Source of the DNA: Clostridia bacterium
Lineage (GTDB): Bacteria; Bacillota; Clostridia; Oscillospirales; Acutalibacteraceae
Assembly (NCBI GenBank): GCA_017521125.1
Contig: JAFXDV010000007.1
Span: 62,001-126,000, forward strand
Length of the DNA: 64,000 nt
Direction of reading: 5' to 3'
Shown here in pieces: positions 49,181-58,526 of this stretch. The position numbers and the translations under genes are program-made. How positions within the stretch are numbered: the stretch's first letter is position 1; each line of letters starts with the position of its first letter. Below the pieces are notes generated by a model, which made no database searches, had not been told where the DNA came from, and worked only from the letters and a program-made list of their open reading frames with translations.

Positions 49181-49864
49181 ATGAGACAAACACTTAAAAA
49201 GGCGTTTATAGCAACTGTGCCTGTGTTGGCAGGGTATTTGGCGCTAGGCTTTGGCTTCGGTATAATTCTTAACGCTAACGGATATGGAATATTCGTGGCT
49301 TTTATAATGAGTCTGTTTATTTATGCAGGCTCAATGCAGTATGTTGCGGTAGGACTTCTGGTATCAGATGCCTCACTTATTACGGTAGCTGTGACAACCT
49401 TTGTTGTTAACGTAAGACATTTGTTTTACGGAATTTCAATGCTCGATAAATATAAAGGTATCGGAAAAATCAAGGCATATCTTATGTTTGCCTTGACCGA
49501 TGAAACATATTCACTACTCTGTAACGATAACCCCATCGTTCCCGAGAGCAGAAAAAAACAGTATTATTTTTTCGTATCACTCCTTGACCATATGTATTGG
49601 ATTATCGGTTGTGTTTTAGGAGCAACGGTAGGAAGCCTTGTTAAATTTAATAGTGAGGGCATAGATTTTGTTTTGACTGCCCTTTTTGTTACTATCTTTC
49701 TTGAACAGTGGCTAACCTCAAAAAAACACGTGTCCGCTATTATCGGCGTTGCCGTAACCGCATTATGCCTTATTATATTTGGAAGCGAAAGCTTTTTAAT
49801 TCCTGCTATGATTATGATTACGATTTTACTTTCTCTGTACAAGGAGGGTAATGAAAATGCTTGA
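49181..49864 (+). CDS. azlC: AzlC family branched-chain amino acid exporter, large subunit
   Basis: 227 residues with five or more hydrophobic segments. Family features are AGYLALGFGFGIILNANGYG, AGSMQYVAVGLL, TTFVVNVRHLFYGISML and FALTDETYSLL. AzlC with AzlD forms a LIV-E type exporter of branched-chain amino acids or analogues. It overlaps azlD by 14 bp. Confidence 0.93.
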   Translation: MRQTLKKAFIATVPVLAGYLALGFGFGIILNANGYGIFVAFIMSLFIYAGSMQYVAVGLLVSDASLITVAVTTFVVNVRHLFYGISMLDKYKGIGKIKAYLMFALTDETYSLLCNDNPIVPESRKKQYYFFVSLLDHMYWIIGCVLGATVGSLVKFNSEGIDFVLTALFVTIFLEQWLTSKKHVSAIIGVAVTALCLIIFGSESFLIPAMIMITILLSLYKEGNENA

Positions 49865-50183
49865 TTTACATACCCTTGAAATAATAGCGGTTATTGCAAT
49901 AGTGACTGCCCTTTTAAGAATTTTCCCCTTTATAGTATTTAGCAAAAGCGCAAAGACACCAAAAATAGTTGAAAAACTCGGCAAATTATTACCCTTTGCG
50001 GTTATGGGAATGTTAGTGGTATACTGTCTTAAAGATATAAGCTTTACATCTGTTTCAGGTTTCTTGCCTCCACTTATTTCTTGTATAATTGTTGGCGTTA
50101 CATATACATGGAAACGAAACACTATTGTCAGCATAGTTTTAGGTGTTGTCTGCAATATGATTTTGGTACAAATTGTTTTTTAA
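49851..50183 (+). CDS. azlD: AzlD family amino acid transporter, small subunit
   Basis: 110 residues with four hydrophobic segments, including the RIFPFIVFSKSAKTPKIVEK and LPFAVMGMLVVYCLKDI blocks of AzlD. Two ATG codons (49851, 49857) follow AAGGAGGG; the second has the better spacing. It lies within the end of azlC, ensuring coupled synthesis. Confidence 0.9.
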   Translation: MKMLDLHTLEIIAVIAIVTALLRIFPFIVFSKSAKTPKIVEKLGKLLPFAVMGMLVVYCLKDISFTSVSGFLPPLISCIIVGVTYTWKRNTIVSIVLGVVCNMILVQIVF

Positions 50184-50190
50184 AATTATA

Positions 50191-50227
50191 AAAAATCACC
50201 CGATAACCTTAGGTTATCGGGTGATTT
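50191..50227. terminator. Bidirectional terminator between azlD and the acyltransferase gene
   Basis: AAATCACCCGATAACC/GGTTATCGGGTGATTT perfect stem, TTA loop, A/T tracts on both sides. Confidence 0.88.
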
Positions 50228-50233
50228 AGATAT

Positions 50234-51304
50234 TTAGCTTTTGTTTTTCATCAGTAATCTGTCGGTAAATTTATTTACCGCAGGAACAATAATAAAACCA
50301 CCTAATATAAGGGCTGAAAAGGACATTATGATAACCTCAATAGGTGTTTTGGCTTTTAACTGCAAACCTACTAAACTGGCAGCAAGTGTGATAACAGATT
50401 TAATAAACGCTTCGCCATGACATAGCCCTAAGGTTTTTCTTCCAATTTTTGAAGTGAAATCACAGGAGATGTATTTAGCCATAAAATTAAAAGAAAACAA
50501 GGCGGCTAAAACTATTAATATCTGTGGGATAAATGTAAGTTTCCCTCCCAGAAAATCAGAGGTCCAACCCCAAAGTATGTCGGTTTTTTGAAAATATCCT
50601 ATACCTAAATACAAAACGGAAGCAACCGATATTACAGGATAAATAATTTTCTTCGCAGGAGATGCCTTTTTCCCACAATCGAAAATGCAGGTCCAATTAT
50701 ATAAAAACGTGCCCAAAGCAAAATAAAGCAAATATGTAGGCATAAGATGTATGGAAAAAAATAAATCTGCAGGAATTCTCACAACATATTGGCAAATAAA
50801 GAATATGGAAAAGGAGAACAAGAACATAATCAGTGCTAAGATTTTGTCAGACACCTTAAAGAGTTTTGCGAAAATTTTAGAAATAAAGGTGTAAAAAACT
50901 GTAATTATGAAAAACAAAGGGGTAAACCACATGCCCCAGATGCCCGTTCCTCTTACGGCAGAAAAGTATTTCACAAAAGTGTCACTCATCATTCTAATGC
51001 CTAAAGAAAGGGAAAATGTATAATATAAAGTGTATATTACAACCCAAATAAGCCAGGGCATAAAATAATTTTTAAATGAGTTAAGGGTTGAAGAAAGAAA
51101 GGGCTTTTTCAATTTACTCAGAGCCCAAAATCCGGAAATTGCAAAGAAAGCTTCTACCTGAAATGTGTTGGCAAAGGGATAAAAGTTTCCTGCCGCAGTT
51201 TCAAAATGAAAAATAAAAATTGATAAAATGAGCAAAAATTTCATAGCATCAATCTGTTGATTCCTTGGTTTTAAACCAATTGCTGTAGTGCCATTTACTT
51301 TCAT
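50234..51304 (-). CDS. Acyltransferase family 3 membrane protein
   Basis: 356 residues with ten hydrophobic segments. The N-terminal RNQQIDAMKFLLILSIFIFH motif places the His of the acyltransferase_3 fold in helix 1, and FAISGFWAL is the conserved second block. These enzymes O-acetylate surface sugars from cytosolic acetyl donors. It is transcribed alone, towards azlD; a link to the polysaccharide operon is possible but unsupported by position. Confidence 0.85.
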   Translation of the reverse strand: MKVNGTTAIGLKPRNQQIDAMKFLLILSIFIFHFETAAGNFYPFANTFQVEAFFAISGFWALSKLKKPFLSSTLNSFKNYFMPWLIWVVIYTLYYTFSLSLGIRMMSDTFVKYFSAVRGTGIWGMWFTPLFFIITVFYTFISKIFAKLFKVSDKILALIMFLFSFSIFFICQYVVRIPADLFFSIHLMPTYLLYFALGTFLYNWTCIFDCGKKASPAKKIIYPVISVASVLYLGIGYFQKTDILWGWTSDFLGGKLTFIPQILIVLAALFSFNFMAKYISCDFTSKIGRKTLGLCHGEAFIKSVITLAASLVGLQLKAKTPIEVIIMSFSALILGGFIIVPAVNKFTDRLLMKNKS

Positions 51305-51348
51305 TTGTTTACATCTCTTTTCGTTGTTTTTAATATTACCTTTTAATT

Positions 51349-52230
51349 TTAAAACTCTTCTTTTATATAGTCAATAAATGTTTTGAGGCTTTTGGACATC
51401 CATTTGTTTTTATGGTAGATAAGCTGTTTCCAAATCTCGATATTTATATCACACACGTCAAGATAGCAAAGAGCCCCTGACTTTACTAAATCTTTAGTGA
51501 CAAAATCAGGCAAGAAAGAAATCATATTACTTTCTGCAAGCATAGAAGTAATAATGTCTGTTCGTCCAATTTCTAAAACAGGTGTTATCTCTAAAGACCT
51601 TTTGGCAAGTTCTCTATCAAAAACTCGGCGGTAACCCTGGCCATACTCGGTTAAAACAAAGGGCTCAGTAATAATGTCTTTAATAGAAAGGTTTTTGACA
51701 CCTAAAAATTTAGAATTAGCACTTGCCACAAAGTGCATTGAAAGAGGTTCTTCCTTGGCAATAATGTAATCCTTATTATATAAACGCCTGTCAAGTGTTA
51801 TGATAACGTCTGCTTCGTTGTGGTCTAATTTATTAAGCATTAAAGCCGAGTCTCCAGTAGTGAAACAAATAGCGATGTTCGGATGCTTTTTGTGAAAATT
51901 AATAAAACGGGCATTAATCATATCATCACAGACAGAATCAGGTGTCACTATACGAATATTACCTGAAAGTGCCCCCTCTTTTGTCAGGTTTTCTTTAAAC
52001 TCATCGGTGAGTGAGAGAATCTGGTGGGCGTAAGATACAAGCTCATGTCCACGCTCGGTAAGGGTGATGGTGTGGTTAATTCTTTCAAATAAAAGACAAC
52101 CAAGCTCATCCTCTAATTGCTTTATTTGAAAAGAAATAGTTGACTGTGAGTAACCAAGAAGTTCTGCCGCTTTTGTAAAGCTCCCAAGCTCAGCTACGTG
52201 GGTAAAGGTAATTAAATTTTTAAGTTCCAC
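51349..52230 (-). CDS. LysR family transcriptional regulator
   Basis: 293 residues. The N-terminal helix-turn-helix reads LITFTHVAELGSFTKAAELL then GYSQSTISFQIKQLEDELG. The C-terminal effector-binding domain begins near residue 90 (GNIRIVTPDSVCDD). It is divergent from the aromatic amino-acid-type ABC importer with 136 bp between the starts, the classical layout for a LysR regulator of its neighbour. Confidence 0.92.
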   Translation of the reverse strand: MELKNLITFTHVAELGSFTKAAELLGYSQSTISFQIKQLEDELGCLLFERINHTITLTERGHELVSYAHQILSLTDEFKENLTKEGALSGNIRIVTPDSVCDDMINARFINFHKKHPNIAICFTTGDSALMLNKLDHNEADVIITLDRRLYNKDYIIAKEEPLSMHFVASANSKFLGVKNLSIKDIITEPFVLTEYGQGYRRVFDRELAKRSLEITPVLEIGRTDIITSMLAESNMISFLPDFVTKDLVKSGALCYLDVCDINIEIWKQLIYHKNKWMSKSLKTFIDYIKEEF

Positions 52231-52282
52231 TTCGCACCCTCCTCTATCGAAAATATAGATGGCAAATATTTAAACCATTCAT

Positions 52283-52311
52283 TTGACTAATGATATTTTG
52301 TATTATATAAT
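52283..52311 (+). promoter_or_regulatory. Promoter of the TrpXYZ-like operon
   Basis: TTGACT (52283-52288), 17-bp spacer, TATAAT (52306-52311), in the LysR-controlled intergenic region. GGAG precedes the ATG at 52367. Confidence 0.7.
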
Positions 52312-52366
52312 AAACAAAACAAAAAAGCAAGACTAAGTTTTAGTCTACATAAAAGGAGTTATAATA

Positions 52367-53344
52367 ATGAAAAAAATACTAGCTATTGTTTTAGCACTTG
52401 CGATTTGCGTAGGCTGCATGTTATCTATGACCGCCTGCTCAGGCGAAAAAAGTGCCGACGGAAAATATAAAATCGGTATTGTTCAGCTTGTAGAACACGT
52501 TGCGCTGGATGCCGCTACCGACGGCTTTAAACAGGCAATTATTGATGAGCTCGGCGCAGATGCCGTTGAGTTCGATTTCCAAAACGGTCAAAATGACCCT
52601 AACACCTGCTCTACCATCGCTAACCAGTTTGTATCAAATAAGGTAGACTTAATTATGGCTAATGCTACTCCTGCTCTTCAGGCAGCAGCTGCAGCAACTG
52701 CAGACATTCCGATTCTTGGAACTTCTGTAACCGAGTACGGTGTTGCTCTTGAAATCAAGGATTTCACAGGTACTGTAGGCGGCAACATTTCAGGCACGTC
52801 TGACCTTGCTCCTCTTGACAAACAGGCAGCTATGATTACCGAGTGGTGCCCCAATGCAAAGAAGGTAGGCTTACTTTACTGCTCAAAGGAAGCCAACAGT
52901 CAGTATCAGGTAGACGTTATTAAGAAGGAACTTGAAAAGAAAAACATTCAGGTAACTCTTTATCCATTTACCGATTCTAATGATTTAGCTCAGATTTGCA
53001 CAAACGCAGCGGACAACAATGACGCAATTTACGTTCCTACCGATAATACCGTTGCAGAAAACACAGGTATCATTGATAACATCTGTGAGCCTAAAAAGAT
53101 TCCTGTAATCGCAGGCGAAGAGGGAATTTGCTCAGGTTGCGGTATCGCTACACTGTCAATCAGCTACTATGACCTTGGTTACACCACAGGCAAAATGGCA
53201 GTTAAGATTTTAAAGGATGGCGCAGACATTTCTACAATGCCTATCGAGTACGCAGAAAAGCAGACTCCTAAGTATAACCAACAAAACTGCACTGCTTTAG
53301 ATATTACTCCTCTTGAGGGATATACCGCTATCGAAGCAAAATAA
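52367..53344 (+). CDS. ABC transporter substrate-binding lipoprotein (TrpX-like)
   Basis: 325 residues. Signal peptide with lipobox SMTACS (Cys at about 24). The mature part YKIGIVQLVEHVALDAATDG plus FKQAIIDELG is characteristic of the ABC_sub_bind family (TrpX of streptococci, aromatic amino acid uptake). The effector pocket region VTEYGVALE and the C-terminal YYDLGYTTGKMAVKIL also fit. A ligand among tryptophan, tyrosine or related compounds is likely but not proven. Confidence 0.9.
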   Translation: MKKILAIVLALAICVGCMLSMTACSGEKSADGKYKIGIVQLVEHVALDAATDGFKQAIIDELGADAVEFDFQNGQNDPNTCSTIANQFVSNKVDLIMANATPALQAAAAATADIPILGTSVTEYGVALEIKDFTGTVGGNISGTSDLAPLDKQAAMITEWCPNAKKVGLLYCSKEANSQYQVDVIKKELEKKNIQVTLYPFTDSNDLAQICTNAADNNDAIYVPTDNTVAENTGIIDNICEPKKIPVIAGEEGICSGCGIATLSISYYDLGYTTGKMAVKILKDGADISTMPIEYAEKQTPKYNQQNCTALDITPLEGYTAIEAK

Positions 53345-53358
53345 TAATTTAACTTATA

Positions 53359-53390
53359 CAGTCGGGGAGAGCGTTTCTTCTCTCCGACTG
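53359..53390 (+). promoter_or_regulatory. Intercistronic hairpin between binding-protein and permease genes
   Basis: CAGTCGG-GGAGAG pairs with CTCTCC-GACTG, with only a weak downstream T-run. Such hairpins usually protect the upstream binding-protein mRNA or act as leaky terminators, giving more binding protein than permease. Confidence 0.65.
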
Positions 53391-53418
53391 CTTATATATT
53401 TTATATAGGAGAAATTAA

Positions 53419-54345
53419 ATGGAAATTTTCAGTCAACTATTTAATGCCTTGCCGGGCTCCATTTCACAAGGCCTTATTTGGGGTATTATGGCAATCGGCG
53501 TTTATCTTACATATCGTATTCTCGATATACCCGACCTTACTGTAGATGGTTCGTTTGCAACAGGCGGTGCCGTTGCAGTCGTACTTATTTTGAATGGTTG
53601 CAATTTGTGGTTGGCTATGCTATTAGCCTTTATTGCAGGACTTTTAGCAGGTGCCATCACAGGACTTCTTCATACTCTTATGGGAATTCCTCCCATTCTT
53701 GCAGGAATTTTAACTCAGCTTGCCCTTTACTCTATAAATCTTAAAATTATGGGTAAAGCAAATCAGTCGGTTAACGTTAATCAGACCGACCTTTTGGTTT
53801 CACTCCGTTGGGTAAAGGAATTTGCTCTCCATAATCCGCTTATAACCGTAGGCATCGTGTTAGCCATTTTAATCGGTCTTCTTTATTGGTTCTTTGGAAC
53901 TGAAATGGGATGTGCAATCCGCGCAACAGGTGCAAACTTAAATATGAGCCGCGCCCAAGGAATTAACACAAATTTCAATAAAGTTCTTGGTATTATGCTC
54001 TCCAACGGTTTAGTTGCATTTTCAGGCGCCTTCCTTGCTCAGTATCAGGGCTTTGCCGACGTTAAAATGGGACAGGGAGCCATCGTTATCGGCCTTGCCG
54101 CCGTTATTATAGGCGAAGCACTGTTCGGCAAAATCTTCAAGAACTTTGCACTTAGACTTTTATCAGTAGCACTTGGCTCAATTATCTATTACATAGTTGT
54201 TCAGGCAGTTATCACAATGGGACTTGATGCTAACCTTCTAAAGCTACTTTCCGCAACCATAGTTGCCATTTTCCTTGCAATTCCATATTGGAAAAGACAA
54301 TATGCTCAAAACCATATAAAGAAAGGGGGAAAGGTAAATGCTTGA
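53419..54345 (+). CDS. ABC transporter permease (TrpY-like)
   Basis: 308 residues with eight or nine hydrophobic segments, of the BPD_transp_2/LivH-like superfamily. Characteristic segments are YLTYRILDIPDLTVDGSFAT, GAITGLLHTLMGIPPILAG and ATGANLNMSRAQGINTN. It forms the membrane channel with the neighbouring ATPase, whose gene it overlaps by 8 bp. Confidence 0.9.
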   Translation: MEIFSQLFNALPGSISQGLIWGIMAIGVYLTYRILDIPDLTVDGSFATGGAVAVVLILNGCNLWLAMLLAFIAGLLAGAITGLLHTLMGIPPILAGILTQLALYSINLKIMGKANQSVNVNQTDLLVSLRWVKEFALHNPLITVGIVLAILIGLLYWFFGTEMGCAIRATGANLNMSRAQGINTNFNKVLGIMLSNGLVAFSGAFLAQYQGFADVKMGQGAIVIGLAAVIIGEALFGKIFKNFALRLLSVALGSIIYYIVVQAVITMGLDANLLKLLSATIVAIFLAIPYWKRQYAQNHIKKGGKVNA

Positions 54346-55135
54346 TATTATTAACGTAGAAAAAACCTTTAACCCCGGAACGATTAATGAGAAAAAAGCA
54401 CTTAACGGCATAAATCTTCATCTTGATGAAGGAGACTTCGTAACCGTTATCGGCGGTAACGGCGCAGGCAAATCTACTATGCTTAATATGATTGCAGGTG
54501 TTTACCCTGTAGACTGTGGTAGTATTGTGGTTGACGGTGTCGACGTTACAAGACTTCCTGAATATAAGAGGGCTAAGTACTTAGGCCGTGTTTTCCAGGA
54601 CCCAATGACAGGTACAGCCGCCGATATGCAGATTGAAGAAAATCTTGCCCTTGCCGCACGCAGAGGCAAAAAAAGAAGCCTTAGAATAGGCATTACCGCC
54701 AAGGAAAGAAAAGAATATAAAGAGCTTCTTAAAATCCTTGATTTAGGTCTCGAGAACAGACTTACCGCAAAGGTAGGACTTCTCTCTGGCGGTCAACGTC
54801 AAGCGCTTACACTCCTTATGGCAACACTCAAAAAGCCAAAGCTTTTGCTCCTCGACGAGCATACTGCGGCACTTGACCCCAAAACCGCTAAAAAGGTGTT
54901 GGATATCACAGAGGAAATTGTGGCCAGAGATAATCTTATTACTGTTATGATTACCCACAATATGGCAGATGCAATTCGTGTAGGAAACAGACTTATTATG
55001 ATGCACGAAGGCAGAATTGTCGTTGACGTTAAGGGCGAAGAAAAGAAAAAACTTACCATTGAGCAACTTCTTCAGATGTTTGAAGAATCAAGCGGTAGCC
55101 AGTTTACAAGTGATAAGGTTATGCTTTCAAAATAA
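54338..55135 (+). CDS. ABC transporter ATP-binding protein (TrpZ-like)
   Basis: 265 residues. Walker A GGNGAGKST, Q-loop RVFQDPMTG, signature LLSGGQRQALT, Walker B LLLLDEHTAALD, and H-loop MITHNM. It energises import by the two preceding gene products. Confidence 0.93.
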   Translation: MLDIINVEKTFNPGTINEKKALNGINLHLDEGDFVTVIGGNGAGKSTMLNMIAGVYPVDCGSIVVDGVDVTRLPEYKRAKYLGRVFQDPMTGTAADMQIEENLALAARRGKKRSLRIGITAKERKEYKELLKILDLGLENRLTAKVGLLSGGQRQALTLLMATLKKPKLLLLDEHTAALDPKTAKKVLDITEEIVARDNLITVMITHNMADAIRVGNRLIMMHEGRIVVDVKGEEKKKLTIEQLLQMFEESSGSQFTSDKVMLSK

Positions 55136-55141
55136 AAGAAT

Positions 55142-55175
55142 AAAAAAAAAGACCTGTTGACAGGTCTTTTTTTTT
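55142..55175. terminator. Bidirectional terminator
   Basis: AAAAAAAAGACCTG/CAGGTCTTTTTTTT stem, TTGA loop, serving both convergent genes. Confidence 0.88.
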
Positions 55176-55180
55176 AATAA

Positions 55181-56593
55181 TTAATCAGCTGTTTCTTCTG
55201 CTTCTGCCTTTTTAACTTTAGGATTCTTAAGGAATGCACCAATTACTAAAATTACTGCAAATACAATGAGATAGAAGAGAACAGGGAATACGAATTTTCC
55301 GTCTGCCTGAGCCTTTAGATAAGGAGTAATACCGTGAGCATAAACAGCTGCAAAAATCATAAATCCACAAGCAATAATTGAAGCACAAGGTAATAGGAAA
55401 CGTTTAACAAATCCAAGCTCTTTTTCTTTCTTCATCCAGATTATAAACATTGGAATGTAGAAGGCGTAAATGGTAACTATTGGAAGCTCAGAAGAGTCGA
55501 AGTTAAAGAGACCAAACCAACCTGAAGTGAGGTTTGCACCGTAGAAATATAAAAGCCAAGCAGCGCAAACAAAAAGACCCCAAATAGCAGAGTTATTTGT
55601 CATATTTGTGGTTTTGTCAACCTGACCGAACATTTCAGGCTTAGGACCCATACCACGTGCGGCAATAGCGTACATACCTCTTGTAGAGCCAACCATAAGT
55701 CCGTTTAATGTACCAAGACAGGAGATAACGATACAAACGTTAAGTACTCCGCCGCCAACAGCACCAAAGATATTAGTGAATGCAGTAGTAGCACCTTCGT
55801 TAATAAGCACCTCGTTAGTAGCACCGCCTGCAACACCTACGAAGTAAAAAACGTATGTAGCAACAACGATAATAGCACCAATAACCAATGCTAATGGAAG
55901 ATTTCTCTTAGGATTCTTAAGTTCTGCATTAATAGAGGTAGCAACAATCCAACCCTCATAAGCGAAAACTGTAGCAATTATAGCTGCGAAAAGTCCGCTG
56001 CTGTTACCGCCAACAACTTCAGTAACAATAGTTGAGAAGTTGTTTGTAAGAGTGCCGTTTACAAAACCAACGATGGTGCCGACAATAGCCATTAAGAAGA
56101 GGGGAATCATCTTAATAATGGTTGAACTAACCTGGAATTTTCCGGCAATCTTTGGTGAAAGAGCGTTAACTGTGTAAGATAAAACAAGGAAGAAACCAGC
56201 TAAGGTTAAAACGTTTGCGCTTGTCATATCCCAACCAAGTAAAACACCGAAATATCTTGCAGAAACCCAAGCGAGTACTGAGGTCATACAAGGATAGTAA
56301 ATGTTTACCATAAACCAAGCAAGGTAATAAGCATAGCTTTTACCACAGGTAGCTTCGGCATAGTCAACAACACCACTAACCTTTTCGTGCTTTGTTGCCA
56401 TGGTGGCAAACTGTAAAGAACAGATTATCATAATAAGACCGGTAATAATCCAAGCAGCGATGCCTAAAGGCATATTTCCGCCGGTTGCAGCTAAAACGTT
56501 TTGCGCCTTAAAGAATACACCGGAGCCGATAACTGTTCCGACTACCATGCATATAGCGGTAGCCAAACCATATTTTCTTTTTAGCTTTTCCAT
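55181..56593 (-). CDS. APC superfamily amino acid permease
   Basis: 470 residues with 12 hydrophobic segments. Helix 1 carries the unwound substrate motif TVIGSGVFF (residues about 19-27), and FAYEGWIVATSINAELKNPK is the conserved helix 6-7 region. The start is placed at ATG 56593, where homology begins (MEKLKRKYGLAT); the ORF extends 37 codons upstream into A/T-rich DNA without a ribosome site. The amino-acid substrate is unknown; this group includes the LAT-like exchangers. Confidence 0.88.
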   Translation of the reverse strand: MEKLKRKYGLATAICMVVGTVIGSGVFFKAQNVLAATGGNMPLGIAAWIITGLIMIICSLQFATMATKHEKVSGVVDYAEATCGKSYAYYLAWFMVNIYYPCMTSVLAWVSARYFGVLLGWDMTSANVLTLAGFFLVLSYTVNALSPKIAGKFQVSSTIIKMIPLFLMAIVGTIVGFVNGTLTNNFSTIVTEVVGGNSSGLFAAIIATVFAYEGWIVATSINAELKNPKRNLPLALVIGAIIVVATYVFYFVGVAGGATNEVLINEGATTAFTNIFGAVGGGVLNVCIVISCLGTLNGLMVGSTRGMYAIAARGMGPKPEMFGQVDKTTNMTNNSAIWGLFVCAAWLLYFYGANLTSGWFGLFNFDSSELPIVTIYAFYIPMFIIWMKKEKELGFVKRFLLPCASIIACGFMIFAAVYAHGITPYLKAQADGKFVFPVLFYLIVFAVILVIGAFLKNPKVKKAEAEETAD

Positions 56594-56726
56594 AATTTTC
56601 ACTTTCTTTCTTAAAAAGATAATTAATTTTAACACAATGTTAATAATTTGTAAAGAAAAAAAACAAAAAATTGTCAGATAGTAACAAATATGTATAAAAT
56701 CCACAAAAAATTGGTTTTAAAGTAAC

Positions 56727-58526
56727 TTATTCTACAAATTGAGAGTTGTAAAGAGTACTGTAAAATCCTTTTATTTTCAGTAGCTGATTGTGGTTACCTT
56801 GTTCTGTAATTATACCGTCCTGTAAAACTAAAATGATATCGGCATTCTGAATGGTAGAAAGTCTGTGAGCAATTACAAAACAGGTTTTACCCTGCATTAG
56901 TTTGTTCATAGCTTCCTGAATTTTAATTTCGGTTCGAGAGTCAACGTTAGAGGTAGCCTCGTCAAGAATTAGCATATTAGATTTAGAAATCATAGCACGA
57001 GCGATGGTGATAAGTTGTCGTTGTCCTTTGGAAATATTGACACCGTCATCGGTAAGAAGTGTGTTATAACCCTCGGGCAAACTTTCAATAAAATGATGAA
57101 TTTTGGCGGCTTTTGCGGCAGCAATAACCTCTTCGAGAGTTGCATTTTCCTTGCCGTAAGCGATATTGTCAAAAACAGTACCTGCAAAAAGCCAGGTGTC
57201 CTGAAGTACCATAGTATATGCTTTGCGCAGAGAACCTCTGGTGTAATCGGTGCTATCGATATTATCAACCTCAATGACACCACGGTTAGCATCGTAAAAC
57301 CTCATAAGCAGATTTATAATTGTGGTTTTTCCTGCTCCCGTGGGACCTACAATAGCCACAGATTTTCCCTCTAAGGCAGTAAAATCAATGCCCTTTAAAA
57401 TGATTTTGTCCTTTGTGTAACCAAAAACAATGTCCTTAAATTCCACCTTGCCTTTAGGGTTTTCTAAAACAAGAGCATCTTTTTTGTCTAAGGTTTCAGG
57501 TTCTTCATCAAGAATTTTGAAAATTCTCTCAGCCGCAGAAAAGGCAGATTGAAGTTCGGTTAAAATGTTTGCAAATTCATTTATAGGACCTGCAAATTTT
57601 CTGGAATACTGAACAAACTGAGCGACACCGCCTAAGGATATGAAGAAAAGGGAACCAACCTTTGTTACACCGTTTTGGGAGAACATGTAAAGAATTCCAC
57701 CTAAAATCATAATAAGAGAAATAGAAAGATTGTTAATAAACATCATGGAGGGACCCATTATACAACCGTGATAATCTGCATTATAGTAAGCATCCATAGA
57801 TTCGGTGTTTCTTTTGTTAAATCTACTAGAAATTTCTTCCTGTCTTGAATAGGCTTGAATTGAACGGCATCCTGACAGCATCTCTTCGGCGTATCCGTTA
57901 AGCTCGCCGAGTTTCTTGGAACGCAAACGGAACAATGGCTTAACCTTTTTGGTGCGATAACGAGTAAAGAGCACCGAAACAGGTATGGTAATTAAAAATA
58001 CTGCAATTAATGGCTTTGATATATTCCACATAAATATAAGCGAACCGATAACAGTGTAAACGCTCGTCATAATCTGAACAAGGTCGTGAGAAAGGGAGCT
58101 GTTTACAGTATCAACATCATAAGAAATATGACTGATAATGTCTCCTGTTGGGTGGGTATCAAAATAGCCTACAGGTAAAGAGGTTAATTTCTCAAACAGT
58201 TGTTTTCTGATTCTGTATGAAATCTTTTGGCTCATAAATATCATAAGAGAGGAAAGAGCGTATGATGTAATCGCCGATATAACATAGCAAAAAATCATTT
58301 TTATAACATTTTCATAAACAAGGTCAAAGTTAACTCCGTTTCCTGACAGAGCATCAATAGCAATTCCCGAATATTTAGGGCCTAAAAGCGCTAACTGATT
58401 AGAAAAGAATGTAAAAACAACTGCGGGAACGAATAAATACCAGTAATGAAGCACGTATCCGCAAAGACGTATAAAAATGCCTTTAGTTTTCTTAATGTCC
58501 ATTTTTTCACGAGTATTATTAGTCAA
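56727..58526 (-). CDS. ABC transporter with fused permease and ATPase, subunit 2
   Basis: 599 residues from TTG 58526, which has GGAGG 7 bp upstream; ATG 58502 is a weaker alternative. Six helices (about 25-320), then an ATPase domain with Walker A VGPTGAGKTT, signature NISKGQRQL, Walker B MLILDEATSNVD with catalytic Glu, and H-loop AHRLST. It forms a heterodimeric multidrug-type exporter with the upstream gene product, which it overlaps by 8 bp. Confidence 0.9.
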   Translation of the reverse strand: MTNNTREKMDIKKTKGIFIRLCGYVLHYWYLFVPAVVFTFFSNQLALLGPKYSGIAIDALSGNGVNFDLVYENVIKMIFCYVISAITSYALSSLMIFMSQKISYRIRKQLFEKLTSLPVGYFDTHPTGDIISHISYDVDTVNSSLSHDLVQIMTSVYTVIGSLIFMWNISKPLIAVFLITIPVSVLFTRYRTKKVKPLFRLRSKKLGELNGYAEEMLSGCRSIQAYSRQEEISSRFNKRNTESMDAYYNADYHGCIMGPSMMFINNLSISLIMILGGILYMFSQNGVTKVGSLFFISLGGVAQFVQYSRKFAGPINEFANILTELQSAFSAAERIFKILDEEPETLDKKDALVLENPKGKVEFKDIVFGYTKDKIILKGIDFTALEGKSVAIVGPTGAGKTTIINLLMRFYDANRGVIEVDNIDSTDYTRGSLRKAYTMVLQDTWLFAGTVFDNIAYGKENATLEEVIAAAKAAKIHHFIESLPEGYNTLLTDDGVNISKGQRQLITIARAMISKSNMLILDEATSNVDSRTEIKIQEAMNKLMQGKTCFVIAHRLSTIQNADIILVLQDGIITEQGNHNQLLKIKGFYSTLYNSQFVE